Assembly (NCBI GenBank): GCA_020633055.1
Contig: JACKEJ010000005.1
Location: 186,001-250,000 of the forward strand
Source of the DNA: Sandaracinaceae bacterium
GTDB taxonomy: Bacteria; Myxococcota_A; Polyangia; Polyangiales; Houyiibacteriaceae
Length of the DNA: 64,000 bases
Direction: 5' to 3'
Shown: one piece after another, positions 46,925 to 56,174 of the stretch
Numbering within the stretch: position 1 is the stretch's first letter
Layout: each line of letters starts with the position of its first letter
Position numbers and translations under genes: made by a program
Notes under the pieces: model-generated
Told to the model about the DNA's origin: nothing
Database searches by the model: none
The model's input: only the letters and a program-made list of their open reading frames with translations

Positions 46925-46952
46925 GAACTTTCAAAAGTTCTTGAAACTTCAA
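46925..46952. promoter_or_regulatory. Tandem operator candidate upstream of the men operon
   Basis: Two adjacent inverted repeats: GAACTTTCAAAAGTTC (46925-46940; seven-base arms) and TTGAAACTTCAA (46941-46952; five-base arms). Both are A+T-rich in a 70% G+C genome and abut the regulator start codon at 46917. Shared half-site sequence (TTGAA/AAGTTC) suggests two dimers bind side by side and block the promoter or RNA polymerase. Confidence 0.7.
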
Positions 46953-47068
46953 TAGACTCAGGAACCCGTGCGGTCAAGGCCGCGCCGTCGATCACGACCG
47001 GCGCCCGGCTTCCCCTGCACAATCCAGGGACACGGCAAATGGATGGCTCGCAGTGGCCGGAATGGCGG

Positions 47069-47074
47069 TACGCT
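47069..47074 (+). promoter_or_regulatory. -10-like TACGCT ten bases before a GTG
   Basis: TACGCT ends ten bases before GTG 47085, supporting that start for the histidine kinase gene. Confidence 0.35.
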
Positions 47075-47084
47075 CGCGGGCATT

Positions 47085-48704
47085 GTGGGCCTGCCTCCTG
47101 CCGACCCCCGGAAGATCAAGCGCGCCCGCACCTTGGCTCTCTTGCTCTTCACGGTCGTCTCCAGCGTGCTGGGCGTCGTCTGGATCCAGCAGCGCGCGCA
47201 GTGGACGGCCACGACCAACGCCCAGGTCCAGCTGGCCACGGACCAGGCGTCGCTGCGGCTGAGCGACTTCGTCGTGGCGCGCGTCTTGGCGACGGCGGGG
47301 CTGCTCGAGTCGACGCGCACGGGGGATGACGACGAGTTCGTCGCTCGGGCCCTCACGGTGCAGTCCGAGTTCGGCGGCTTCCAGGCCATCAACCGTGTCT
47401 CGCCCGCGGGCATCATCGAGCTGGTCACCCCCGCCGCCGCAAACAGCGTGGCGCTCGGCCGCAACGTCAGCCTGCGGCCCCACGCGCGGGAGGCGTTCCT
47501 CCGGGCCCAGCGCACGGGCGACGTCCACATGACCGACGCGCTCGAGCTCTTCCAGCGAGGTCGCGGCTTCGCCGTGTACTTCCCGATCACGGAGGGACCG
47601 CTGGCGGGGCACTTCGTCAACGGCGTCTTCCGTGTCGACCCGATCATCACGACCGCGCTACGCGGCGATCTGCTCGAGGGCTACTGGATCGAGTTGGTCG
47701 ACGACACGGGCGAGGTCCTGACACGCCCCGAAGAGCCCGACGCGGTCGCGCGTCGAGAGGCAGAACGCCGCCCCACGTCCAGCGTGACGTTCGCGCTGGT
47801 GGACCGGCGCTGGACCATGCGCGCGTGGCCGCGCGACGCCCTCTGGCGGCAGCTACGCGCCGGGCGCCCCGACGAGGTGTTCGCGTTCGCGCTCCTGCTG
47901 GTGGGGCTGGTCTCGTGGCTGATCTACGTCCAGCTCATGCGGGAGGTGCAGCGCGATCGCGTGGCGGAGGAGCGCCGCGAGATGACGCGCCGGCTCGAGA
48001 CCACCACCAAGATGGAGTCGCTGGGGCGCCTGGCCGGCGGGGTGGCCCACGACTTCAACAACATCCTGACCGTCGTGATGGGCAGCGCCCGCCTCGTGCA
48101 GCGCGAGGCAGGCAGCAACCCGCGCGTGGCGAGCCACGTGAGCGCGATCATGGACGCCGCCGAGCGGGCGAGCGCGCTGACGCGTCAGCTGCTGTCGTTC
48201 GCCCGGCAGATCCCGACGCCCGTCGAGACGCTCGACCTGAACCAGGAGCTCCGCGGACTCGAGCCGATGCTGCGGCGCCTGACACCCGCACGGGTGACAC
48301 TTACGGTATCGACGGGTCAAGAGCCGCTGCTCGTGCGTGGGGAGCGCTCGCAGCTGAGCCAGCTGTTCGTGAACTTGGTGGTGAACGCCATCGACGCGAT
48401 GCCCGAGGGAGGCCCCCTGCGCGTCCGCACGCGCCGCGACGGGCACCACGTGCTGATCGAGGTCGAGGACGCCGGTGTGGGGATGGACGCGGCGACCCGC
48501 AACCACATCTTCGAGCCTTTCTTCACGACCAAGGCCGAGGGCGAAGGGACGGGACTCGGACTCGCCACGGTGTACGGCATCGTCACGAGCTACCACGGGA
48601 AGATCGACGTCGACAGCGCGCCGGGCGAGGGCACGACCTTCCGGTTGCGGCTCCCTGCCGCGCGGCCAACGCGACGGCGAAACGAGCAGGCGGCCGGGCG
48701 CTGA
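47085..48704 (+). CDS. Orphan membrane histidine kinase with CHASE-like sensor
   Basis: This kinase is about 539 residues. Helix 1 (residues 17-35) and helix 2 (about 265-284) bracket a 230-residue extracytoplasmic region resembling CHASE-type sensors (QSEFGGFQAINRVSPAGIIELV, NVSLRPHAREAFLRA). The kinase core has H-box GGVAHDFNNILT (His322), N-box NLVVNAIDAMPEGG, G1 VEDAGVGMD, F-box FEPFFTTK and G2 GEGTGLGLATVYG. There is no receiver domain and no adjacent response regulator, so partners are unknown. GTG 47085 is favoured; ATG 47043 is the alternative. The divergent neighbour is the men operon regulator. Confidence 0.9.
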   Translation: MGLPPADPRKIKRARTLALLLFTVVSSVLGVVWIQQRAQWTATTNAQVQLATDQASLRLSDFVVARVLATAGLLESTRTGDDDEFVARALTVQSEFGGFQAINRVSPAGIIELVTPAAANSVALGRNVSLRPHAREAFLRAQRTGDVHMTDALELFQRGRGFAVYFPITEGPLAGHFVNGVFRVDPIITTALRGDLLEGYWIELVDDTGEVLTRPEEPDAVARREAERRPTSSVTFALVDRRWTMRAWPRDALWRQLRAGRPDEVFAFALLLVGLVSWLIYVQLMREVQRDRVAEERREMTRRLETTTKMESLGRLAGGVAHDFNNILTVVMGSARLVQREAGSNPRVASHVSAIMDAAERASALTRQLLSFARQIPTPVETLDLNQELRGLEPMLRRLTPARVTLTVSTGQEPLLVRGERSQLSQLFVNLVVNAIDAMPEGGPLRVRTRRDGHHVLIEVEDAGVGMDAATRNHIFEPFFTTKAEGEGTGLGLATVYGIVTSYHGKIDVDSAPGEGTTFRLRLPAARPTRRRNEQAAGR

Positions 48705-48743
48705 GGGGCTCGAAAGGGACTTGCACATCCTCATCCGTGGCGG

Positions 48744-48750
48744 TACGAGT
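48744..48750 (+). promoter_or_regulatory. -10-like TACGAGT before a leaderless-looking gene
   Basis: TACGAG (48744-48749), followed by T, ends six bases before ATG 48756. No Shine-Dalgarno sequence precedes the start. Confidence 0.35.
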
Positions 48751-48755
48751 CGCCA

Positions 48756-51410
48756 ATGAGGCTGTGGAGCAGGTGGGGAAGCGCGCGCGCGCAGGTGGTC
48801 GGGGTGCTGGTGCTCGCTTGGGGCGGCAGCGCCGCCGGATGTTCGGTGCTGTTCGACACCGACCCCTACCGGCAGGAAGAGGCCGTCGTGCAGCCGTCGG
48901 CGCCGGCCGTCTCGATCGTGCCGACCTCGCCGACGACCACGGACGAACTCTCGGTGTCGATCGACACCCCCAGCGTCGACCCGCTCTCGGAGGCGGTGAC
49001 GTACCGCTACGAGTGGGACAGAGACGCCGCGGGTTCCGTCGCAACGACCGCCACCGTGCCCCCATCCATGACGCACAAGGGAGAGGTCTGGACGGTGCGG
49101 GTGTACGGGGTGGCAGGTGGACGCGAGAGCGAGCCCGGCACCGCGCAGGTGGAGATCGGGAACACGGCGCCGACGCTCCGCTACGCCCGCCTCTCCCGCT
49201 ACGACGTGTGGAACGACGAGACCATCACCGCGTCCGCGGGCGGGGCGTTCGACCTGGACGGTGACCCCCTCACCGCCAGCTACCAGTGGAGCGTGAACGG
49301 CTCCGTGGTCGGCGACTCGTCGAGCACGATCGACGCGTCCGCGCTCGAGCCGGGGGACACGGTCTCCGTGACGATCACCGTGTCGGACGACGACGCGGCG
49401 GAGAGCGCGGCGGTTTCGGCGGGTCCCGCGACCATCTCGGCCATCGGCGGCTGGCGGCAGCTCGAGCCGGACCGCGGCTTCAACGTGGTGGTCCCGCTGT
49501 TCTTCGCCGACCTCGATCGCGAGCGCTACCTGTACCTGGTGGGCGGTGACCTCTGGGAGTACCGCAGCCAGGGGACGCGCAGCATCCCGTGGGCGAAGCT
49601 GAACCTGACCGGCCTGCCACGGCTGTTCGGCAGCTCCGTAATCTACGACGCGGCGCGCCAGCGCTTCCTCATCTGGGGCGGCGTGGACTTCAGCAGCGCA
49701 CCGTCCACGCCCAACGCGAAGCTGTACGAGCTCGTGGTCGCCCAGCCGGGCGAAGAGACCTTCCGCGAGATCACGACCGCCGGCCAGCCGCCGCCCTCGC
49801 GCCTCGGGCACGTGACCATCCAGGATCCGCTGCGTCCCCGCGCGATCATCTTGGGGGGCGGCACTCCGGACCCGTCGCCCATCATGTACAGCGTCTACCA
49901 CGACGATGTGTGGGAGCTGGACTTCAGCGGCTCGGACGCAGCATGGACACGCCTCACGGACAACGCGACCACTGCGCCGTCGATCCTCACCGCGGCCACC
50001 GTCGACCCCGAGACCGCCACAGCGTACCTCTTCGGAGGCTTTGGTGCGGACGGAAGCCCCCTCAGCGGGGTCTACGCCTTCTCGTTCGAGAGCGACACCT
50101 TCGGGAGCGACACCCTCACCCAGCTGGGCACGCTGCAGGTGGCGCGCGGGGGCATCGGGGCCGTGGACCTCGGCGACGGGGGCGCGTTGCTGCTGGATGG
50201 GAGCCCCACGCTGATCGCCATGGGCACCATCGATCGGGTCGAGCGCTTCGACTACACGGGGGGCACCTCGACCACCGTGACGCTGGTGGGCGACCGCCCC
50301 TCGCCACAGCCCGGCGTCGCGCTGCAACGCCGCGGCCAGACCATCCACTGGGGGCCGAACGTGTTCGCCGCAGAGCTGTTCCACAGCACGATCGACACGG
50401 GGACGTTGGCCATCACGTCGACCCTGAGACCCCACGTGGACACCCCCGGCGCCACCGCGCTCGCGACGCCGATCGGCACGGGTGGCGCAGGCAGCGCGGC
50501 TGGCTTCGCGTTCGGCCTGGCGCGGGTGGAGTTTGGCAGCACCCCAACGGGCACCGCCTGGACGTACGACGGAAGCCGCTGGAACCGGGACGAGGCGCGC
50601 TCCGACGACGACCACCCTCGGTTCGGCGCGTCGGGGATCGCGGAACCGACCCGCGCGCCCCGGAGCATCTTCGGAGGCTACTCCGCGCGCAGCCCCGGTG
50701 TGCCGGCGCCCGACGTCATCACCTTCGACGGAATCGACAGCTGGACCACCGCCGAGGCGGCCGACTCGTCCATCGAGAGCGAGATGCGCGACCGCCCGGT
50801 TCCCGCTTGGCAGTGCTCTGGCTTCCGCGCCGTCCTCGATGGCACGACCTACGCCCTCTCGGGCTCCGGTGCGACGCCGCTCACCGCCGGCAGCAACCCG
50901 CCGCCCATATTCGACGGCGCGTCGTACGACGTGCTGCAGCCCCTCGGCGGTGTCCCGACCGTAGTGGCGTTCGGTGGCAGCATGTCCTCGAGCTTCTGGA
51001 CCATCGCCCCCTGCGCGCAGACGGATGACTGGTCGGAGCAGGCGATCATCGGCGGCCCTGGCGCTCGCTTCCTCGCGCAAGCGACGAAGGTGATCGCGTT
51101 CAACGCAACGGACACGGATACGATCCTGCTGTTCGGGGGCGCATCGGACGTCAGCGAGGCGGCGGACCGATACGGAGACACGTGGGTCGTGACGATGGAC
51201 GCCGCAGGGGTGATCACCGCGACGCCCGCGGCGCTGGGCGGTCGGGCCACGCCCACCCCACGAGGCAGCGGGATGCTCGCCTGGGACGCGCTCCGCCAGC
51301 GCGCGGTGCTCTACGGCGGCGACCGCGTGGCCGACTCGTCGTTCAACAGCGGGAGTCCACGGATCCCGCTCGCCGATACGTGGGAGTATCGCTTCCCGGA
51401 GGTGCTGTGA
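48756..51410 (+). CDS. Large kelch-like surface lipoprotein
   Basis: This 884-residue protein has a lipobox-like AAGC (Cys29) with SVLFDTDPY downstream. Residues about 40-230 are two Ig-like beta domains (TTDELSVSIDTPS, FDLDGDPLTASYQWSVNGSVVGDSS). Repeated segments resembling kelch blades, with AARQRFLIWGG, RPRAIILGG, ETATAYLFGGFG and TDTILLFGG, suggest a beta-propeller. It probably acts on the cell surface. The partner or ligand is unknown. Its TGA overlaps the ATG of the next gene (TGATG), so both products are likely made together. Confidence 0.82.
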   Translation: MRLWSRWGSARAQVVGVLVLAWGGSAAGCSVLFDTDPYRQEEAVVQPSAPAVSIVPTSPTTTDELSVSIDTPSVDPLSEAVTYRYEWDRDAAGSVATTATVPPSMTHKGEVWTVRVYGVAGGRESEPGTAQVEIGNTAPTLRYARLSRYDVWNDETITASAGGAFDLDGDPLTASYQWSVNGSVVGDSSSTIDASALEPGDTVSVTITVSDDDAAESAAVSAGPATISAIGGWRQLEPDRGFNVVVPLFFADLDRERYLYLVGGDLWEYRSQGTRSIPWAKLNLTGLPRLFGSSVIYDAARQRFLIWGGVDFSSAPSTPNAKLYELVVAQPGEETFREITTAGQPPPSRLGHVTIQDPLRPRAIILGGGTPDPSPIMYSVYHDDVWELDFSGSDAAWTRLTDNATTAPSILTAATVDPETATAYLFGGFGADGSPLSGVYAFSFESDTFGSDTLTQLGTLQVARGGIGAVDLGDGGALLLDGSPTLIAMGTIDRVERFDYTGGTSTTVTLVGDRPSPQPGVALQRRGQTIHWGPNVFAAELFHSTIDTGTLAITSTLRPHVDTPGATALATPIGTGGAGSAAGFAFGLARVEFGSTPTGTAWTYDGSRWNRDEARSDDDHPRFGASGIAEPTRAPRSIFGGYSARSPGVPAPDVITFDGIDSWTTAEAADSSIESEMRDRPVPAWQCSGFRAVLDGTTYALSGSGATPLTAGSNPPPIFDGASYDVLQPLGGVPTVVAFGGSMSSSFWTIAPCAQTDDWSEQAIIGGPGARFLAQATKVIAFNATDTDTILLFGGASDVSEAADRYGDTWVVTMDAAGVITATPAALGGRATPTPRGSGMLAWDALRQRAVLYGGDRVADSSFNSGSPRIPLADTWEYRFPEVL

Positions 51411-52240
51411 TGTCGAAGCTCGGGTCGCTCGTCGTGGCCACATGGGTCGCCCTCTCACTGAGCAGCGCCGCGCTCGCCTACGCGCAGCCAGACGTCGATG
51501 AGCGCGCTCGGGTCCACTTCAACTCCGGTCGGGCGTACTTCGACTCGGGCGAGTACCCGAGGGCGCTGCAAGAGTTCCAAGCGGCGTACGACCTCAGCCA
51601 ACGCGAGGAGCTGCACTACAACCTGTTCCTGTGCCACGAGCGCATTGGAAACACGGCCGATGCCATCCGCGAGCTCGAGGCCTTCCTGGCGACCAACCCG
51701 CCGACGCGTCCCCAGCTGGAGCCGAGGCTCCACGCCCTACGCGAGCGGCAGGAACGGGAGGCCGCGGCCGCAGACGCGGAGCGCCGAGAGCGTGAGGCCA
51801 TCGAGCGTCGCGCCGCGGAGGCCGAGGCCCAAGCTCGCGAGGCCGAGGCTCGCGCGCGCGACGCCCACGTGGGCACCGCGGAGCGCGAAGACGAGGGAGC
51901 GCGCGTGCACCCTGGTGCGCTCGTCGGCTACGGAGTCGGCGCCGCGGGGCTCGCGACGTTCGCCGTCGCGGGCATCCTCGTCGTCACGCACGACGGCGAC
52001 TTCAGCCGCGGCTGCCTCCCCGCCGGGACGTGCTCGCGGTCCGACCTCGACCGACAAGACCGGCGCGCGTTGATCGCCGACATCGGGCTCGGGGTCGGGA
52101 TCGCCGGTGCGGTGACGGGCCTCGTGATTCACCTCGTGACCAGGCCCTCGAACGAAGCGGACGAAGACGGGCCGACCGCGCGCGTCACGCCGGTGCTCGC
52201 TCCTGGGTTGGCAGGCGCCGCGGTCGTCGGCTCCTTCTGA
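51410..52240 (+). CDS. Exported TPR and coiled-coil protein
   Basis: This 276-residue protein has a signal peptide (residues 6-26, LVVATWVALSLSSAALAYAQ), then two TPR-like motifs (residues 34-100: HFNSGRAYFDSGEYPRALQEFQAAYDLS and EELHYNLFLCHERIGNTADAIRELEAFLATNP). A charged coiled coil follows at 115-165 (EREAIERRAAEAEAQAREAEARARDA). Two hydrophobic segments lie in the C-terminal third, separated by a Cys-bearing loop (RGCLPAGTCSR). It probably spans the inner membrane with a periplasmic TPR domain. No family name is certain. It is co-translated with the kelch-like lipoprotein. Confidence 0.8.
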   Translation: MSKLGSLVVATWVALSLSSAALAYAQPDVDERARVHFNSGRAYFDSGEYPRALQEFQAAYDLSQREELHYNLFLCHERIGNTADAIRELEAFLATNPPTRPQLEPRLHALRERQEREAAAADAERREREAIERRAAEAEAQAREAEARARDAHVGTAEREDEGARVHPGALVGYGVGAAGLATFAVAGILVVTHDGDFSRGCLPAGTCSRSDLDRQDRRALIADIGLGVGIAGAVTGLVIHLVTRPSNEADEDGPTARVTPVLAPGLAGAAVVGSF

Positions 52241-52299
52241 CGAGCCCTGCCCAAGCAGCCTGCGCACGCGTCCGGCCGCAGTTGTGAGACCCTCGTCGG

Positions 52300-53628
52300 A
52301 TGGACACCATGCGACGCTGGCGCGGACTGAAGGCGCTCATCCACGACGCGGTCGACGCCACGGTCGATCTGGTGCGCGAAGGGCACGAGTCGACCTCCCG
52401 TGGCGTGATGCGCGTCACCGACGAGCTGGGGTCGCTCGAGAAGCCGGCGCGCGCGGTCGACGGTCTGCGGCGCGTCGCGACGGACGGCGTGCTCGGCACC
52501 ATCAAGGTCGTCAACCGCGCCGTCGAGGCGCTGAGCGACGTGGGGATCGACGCGGCGAGCCAGCTCGTGCTGACCGCGCGCGCTCGCGATGCGGCGTCTG
52601 CGCCAGACGGTGTGGTCACAGGAGCCTCGCGCGCGGTCCCCATGCGGTCGGACGTGCTGGACTCGGCCACCTGGGCTGCCGACGCCGCCTTGGGGTTGGT
52701 GAACGCCGCCGTGGGCGATCACCTGCACGCCACCCAGAGTGGACTCGACCTGGGGATGGAGCTGCGCGCAGGGGACCGCTACGTCTCCGCGACGGCGCCG
52801 GCGCTGGCCGATGCGCTCCCCGATGCCACCACGCGCGTCGCGCTCTTCGTCCACGGACTGGCGACGACGGAGTGGTCGTGGTGTCTGCAGTCCGAGTCGT
52901 ACTGGGGCGACCCCAGCGTGTGTTTCGGGACCCTGCTCGCGCGGGACCTCGGCATGACCCCGCTCTACATCCGCTACAACACGGGCCGCCACATCTCGGA
53001 GAACGGCCGGCAGCTGGCGAGTCTGTTGGACGAGCTCGTCTCGGCCTACCCTGCGCAGCCCGTGGAGCTGACGCTGATCGGCCACAGCATGGGCGGGCTC
53101 GTGTTGCGTAGCGCGGCCCACTACGCAGAACGGCAGGGGCTCGCGTGGCCCGCCCACGTGAAGCGCGTCTTCTACCTCGGGTCGCCGCATCAGGGCGCGC
53201 CGCTCGCGAAGTTCGGTCAGATGCTCACGGACGCGTTCGACGTGGTGGACCTCCCGGCGACGCAGATCCTTGCGCGCATCCTCGAGAAGCGCAGCGCAGG
53301 CGTGCAAGACCTCCGGCACTCGCCCATCGTCGACGAAGAGTGGCTGGCTCCGAACGCGCTACCCCAGGACGCCCTCCCGCTGCCGCACGCGACGCACCAC
53401 TTCGTGTCCGCGACGCTGACCACGGACAAGGAGCACCCCGTGAGCCAGCTCATGGGCGACCTGTTGGTGCAGGTGCCGAGCGCGTCGGGCCCGAAGATGA
53501 AGGACAGCACCTTCGCCATCGACACCAGTCACTACGGCGGGGTCATGCATCACGAGCTTCAGAACCACCCGGCCGTGTACGAGCAGGTGCGCCGCGCGTG
53601 TGCCGGAGGGCCGGTCCCGAAGCCCTGA
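52300..53628 (+). CDS. Lipase-like alpha/beta hydrolase
   Basis: This 442-residue protein has nucleophile Ser263 in GHSMGGLVLRS, an oxyanion region FVHGLATTEWSW near residue 185 and a terminal His in SHYGGVMHH. SPHQGAP follows the nucleophile region as in PGAP1-like and triacylglycerol lipases. An N-terminal amphipathic helical region (residues 1-120) is unusual and may target membranes. There is no signal peptide. The start is ATG at 52300, with GACCCT six bases upstream. The substrate is unknown. Confidence 0.85.
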   Translation: MDTMRRWRGLKALIHDAVDATVDLVREGHESTSRGVMRVTDELGSLEKPARAVDGLRRVATDGVLGTIKVVNRAVEALSDVGIDAASQLVLTARARDAASAPDGVVTGASRAVPMRSDVLDSATWAADAALGLVNAAVGDHLHATQSGLDLGMELRAGDRYVSATAPALADALPDATTRVALFVHGLATTEWSWCLQSESYWGDPSVCFGTLLARDLGMTPLYIRYNTGRHISENGRQLASLLDELVSAYPAQPVELTLIGHSMGGLVLRSAAHYAERQGLAWPAHVKRVFYLGSPHQGAPLAKFGQMLTDAFDVVDLPATQILARILEKRSAGVQDLRHSPIVDEEWLAPNALPQDALPLPHATHHFVSATLTTDKEHPVSQLMGDLLVQVPSASGPKMKDSTFAIDTSHYGGVMHHELQNHPAVYEQVRRACAGGPVPKP

Positions 53629-53658
53629 CGAGGACCAGCCCGTAGGCGTCGGGAGATA

Positions 53659-54822
53659 CTACTCTGCGGTCGCCGCGTCACGGGCGCGCGACGGGACGAT
53701 GGTGGCAAGCACCAGCGCGCCCATCCCGGACAGCACAGCCGCACCCCAGAACGCGCCGCCGCGGAAGGCGTCGAAGAGCAGCCCGGCGAGGGGCGTGGCG
53801 AGGCCCATCCCGACACCCGGACCCGCCGCCGTGTAGAGCCCCGTCGCGGTGTGCTGCTCGGGGATGCGGCGGCGGATCAGCTCGAGCGCCCCCAGATGCA
53901 GGCACGCGAAGCTGAGCGCGTGCAGCGACTGGGCTGCGAAGAGCAGCGTGAGGTCCGTGGTGCACGCAAGCACCGACCAACGCAACACTCCGCCGATGCC
54001 GGCGATCATCATGAGGCGCGCTGGGCCCACGCGGTCGGCGAGCGGACCGCCCAACAGGAACACGACGACCTCGACGACGACGCCGACCGCCCACAGCTGC
54101 CCGATGACGTCCTGCCCCAGCCCCGCGCGCTCCCAGTGCAGCGTGCCGAAGCCGTAGACGACCGCGTGGCTGGCTTGCACGAGGGCCGAGCCCACCAGGA
54201 AGCGGCGCACCAGCGGTCGGGCGAGGAGCGCGCGGGCATCGGCCGGAGGCGGCCCGCCGTCCGCACGGCGTGGCGCTGGCTTGGGGAGCACGGTCGCCGT
54301 GAGCGCGATGCCCAGCATCATCCATACGGTCAGCGCGGGCACGAACTCGTACCCGTCGCGCTTCACCCCGGCCCCGACGAGCGCCACGGCGACGATGAAC
54401 GCCATGGACCCCGCCGCACGAACACGCGCGTAGTCCATGCGTCCCTCGCGCGCCTCGCGCACCGCGATACCGTCCGTGAGCGAGGCCAGCGGCGCGAACC
54501 CCGCAGCCACCAGCGAGCTGGCCAGCAGGTAGGCCGGGAAGGCATCCGCGCGCGCGTAGAGCACCAGCCCCAGGGCGCAGGTGAGCGCGAGCCCGAGCAC
54601 CATCCGCCAGGCGCGACCGTGGCGGTCGGCGACCTGGCCCAGCGCGGGGTTGAGCGCCACGCGGAACCAGGGGACCACGCCGAGCAGCACGCCGATCTGC
54701 GTGCCCGTGAGCCCACGCGCGCCGAGCCACCCCGGGAAGTAGGGCAGGTACACGCCCACCCACCCGAACAACAGGGTGTAGGCGAGTGCGAGCCTTGCGC
54801 CAGAGGACATGGCCCGCAGCAT
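53659..54822 (-). CDS. Major facilitator superfamily transporter
   Basis: This 387-residue transporter has twelve predicted hydrophobic segments. Motif-like GQVADRHGRAWRM after helix 2 matches the MFS loop 2-3 signature. The GPLADRVGPARLMM loop of the second half and EFVPALTVWMML recall the LacY/nucleoside (MFS_1_like) group, as in 3-phenylpropionate permease. Start ATG could be 54822 or 54810; both fit. The gene is convergent with the lipase-like hydrolase, with 30 bases between, and lies just downstream of tRNA-Leu. The substrate is unknown. Confidence 0.88.
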   Translation of the reverse strand: MLRAMSSGARLALAYTLLFGWVGVYLPYFPGWLGARGLTGTQIGVLLGVVPWFRVALNPALGQVADRHGRAWRMVLGLALTCALGLVLYARADAFPAYLLASSLVAAGFAPLASLTDGIAVREAREGRMDYARVRAAGSMAFIVAVALVGAGVKRDGYEFVPALTVWMMLGIALTATVLPKPAPRRADGGPPPADARALLARPLVRRFLVGSALVQASHAVVYGFGTLHWERAGLGQDVIGQLWAVGVVVEVVVFLLGGPLADRVGPARLMMIAGIGGVLRWSVLACTTDLTLLFAAQSLHALSFACLHLGALELIRRRIPEQHTATGLYTAAGPGVGMGLATPLAGLLFDAFRGGAFWGAAVLSGMGALVLATIVPSRARDAATAE

Positions 54823-54879
54823 GGAGCGCCAAGGCTGCGGGTCAACGACGCGGTGTGGTGCCCCATCATCCACCAGGGG

Positions 54880-54893
54880 CGCTCGAGAGAGCG
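54880..54893 (-). terminator. Hairpin immediately after tRNA-Leu
   Basis: CGCTC (54880-54884) and GAGCG (54889-54893) with a GAGA loop directly follow the tRNA 3' end on the minus strand. It may aid processing or termination, but no U-tract follows. Confidence 0.35.
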
Positions 54894-54977
54894 TGGTGCG
54901 AGGAAGAGGACTCGAACCTCCACGGGTTACCCCACCGGAACCTAAACCCGGCGCGTCTGCCATTCCGCCATCCTCGC
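54894..54977 (-). tRNA. tRNA-Leu (anticodon UAG)
   Basis: The minus strand folds as a class II tRNA. The acceptor stem is GCGAGGA with TCCTCGC, the discriminator is A and an encoded CCA follows (54894-54896). The anticodon stem CCGGG/TCCGG encloses loop TTTAGGT, giving anticodon UAG, which reads CUA (and probably other CUN codons). The variable arm is long and the T-stem GGAGG/CCTCT encloses TTCGAGT. It sits between the MFS and PiT genes, transcribed toward the former. A 12-base palindrome, CCCAACGTTGGG, lies upstream at 54985-54996. Confidence 0.95.
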
Positions 54978-55121
54978 GGCAGGGCCCAACGTTGGGGCCT
55001 GGGAGCCTTCGGCGCAAGCCGTCGTGGCGTGCTGTCGCGGGCGCCGCCCGCGCCCCCGGCAGGAGGAGCTTCGACCCCACGCCGGCCTGGAAGCCCTCCA
55101 AGGAGGAGGCCGTCGTGGTAC

Positions 55122-56162
55122 ATGAGCGCGATGGTCGACACGTTGACGCTGACGGTCGTGGCCACGGGCCTCGTGCTCGCGTTCGAGTTCACCAACGGCT
55201 TCCACGACGCCTCGAACATGGTGGCGACGATGATCGCGTCACGCGCGATGCGCCCGGGCAGCGCGCTCGCGCTCGTGGCCGCCGCCACCGTGTTCGGGCC
55301 GTTGCTGGGGGGTGTCGCGGTCGCCAACACGGTCGCGGGCGTGGTGGACCTGTCAGGCATGGACGCCCACGGCGCGCTGCTCGTCATTGTCTGCGGGCTG
55401 GTCGGTGCGATCGGCTGGAACGTCTGCACGTGGACGCTCGGCGTCCCGTCGTCGAGCTCGTTCGCGCTCTTCGGCGCGCTCTCCGGCGCCGCGCTGCACG
55501 CGGGCGGGTTGGGCCGCGTCAACTGGGGCTTCGCCGCCATCCAGGAGGGCCACCTCGAGGGCTTGGCCGAGATCCTGTGTGCGCTCCTGCTGTCCCCCGT
55601 GCTCGGCTTCGCGCTCGGTGCCCTGGCCATGACCGTCAGCCGCCGGATGCTGGCCTCGGCCCACCCGCGCGTCATGCGGCGCCTGCGCCACGCGCAGTGG
55701 GTCACCTCCAGCGGGCTCGCGTTCGCGCACGGCACGAACGACGCGCAGAAGGGCATGGGCATCATCGCGCTCACGCTGCTGCTCGGTGGAGAGCAGGCGT
55801 CGCTGACCGTGCCCACGTGGGTCATCCTGCTGTGCGCCGTGACCATTTCGATCGGTACGCTCACGGGCGGCTGGCGCATCATCCGCACGCTGGGCTTCGG
55901 CATCTACCGGATCCGACCGGAGCACGCCCTCGACAGCCAGCTTGCGTCGTCGCTGGTGATCTTCGCGGCCGGGCAGCTGGGCGCACCGGTCTCGACCACG
56001 CACGTGGTCACGACGAGCATCATGGGAGTCGGCGCGGCAGAGCACCCGCGGCGTGTGCGCTGGTCCCGCGCGCGCGAGATCGTCGTCACGTGGTTCTCCA
56101 CGCTGCCCGCCTCGGCCCTCGTCGGCGGGGCCGTGCACGCGCTGTTGTCGCGGGTCATCTGA
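55122..56162 (+). CDS. PiT-family inorganic phosphate transporter
   Basis: This 346-residue membrane protein has PiT signatures FTNGFHDASNM (near residue 23) and AHGTNDAQKGMG (near 206). The twofold repeat of these motifs is diagnostic of low-affinity phosphate:cation symport. It has about ten hydrophobic helices. The start is ATG at 55122 with AAGGAGGAGG (55100-55109) twelve bases upstream; ATG 55131 is the alternative. The DUF47 partner gene follows after 12 bases, a common pairing, though the usual order is DUF47 first. Confidence 0.93.
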   Translation: MSAMVDTLTLTVVATGLVLAFEFTNGFHDASNMVATMIASRAMRPGSALALVAAATVFGPLLGGVAVANTVAGVVDLSGMDAHGALLVIVCGLVGAIGWNVCTWTLGVPSSSSFALFGALSGAALHAGGLGRVNWGFAAIQEGHLEGLAEILCALLLSPVLGFALGALAMTVSRRMLASAHPRVMRRLRHAQWVTSSGLAFAHGTNDAQKGMGIIALTLLLGGEQASLTVPTWVILLCAVTISIGTLTGGWRIIRTLGFGIYRIRPEHALDSQLASSLVIFAAGQLGAPVSTTHVVTTSIMGVGAAEHPRRVRWSRAREIVVTWFSTLPASALVGGAVHALLSRVI

Positions 56163-56174
56163 AAGGAGAAGCGT

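Noticed and set aside
54894..54977. tRNA-Leu as an integration site of a genomic island
   Set aside because: No integrase, no direct repeat of the tRNA 3' end and no composition change was seen on either side.
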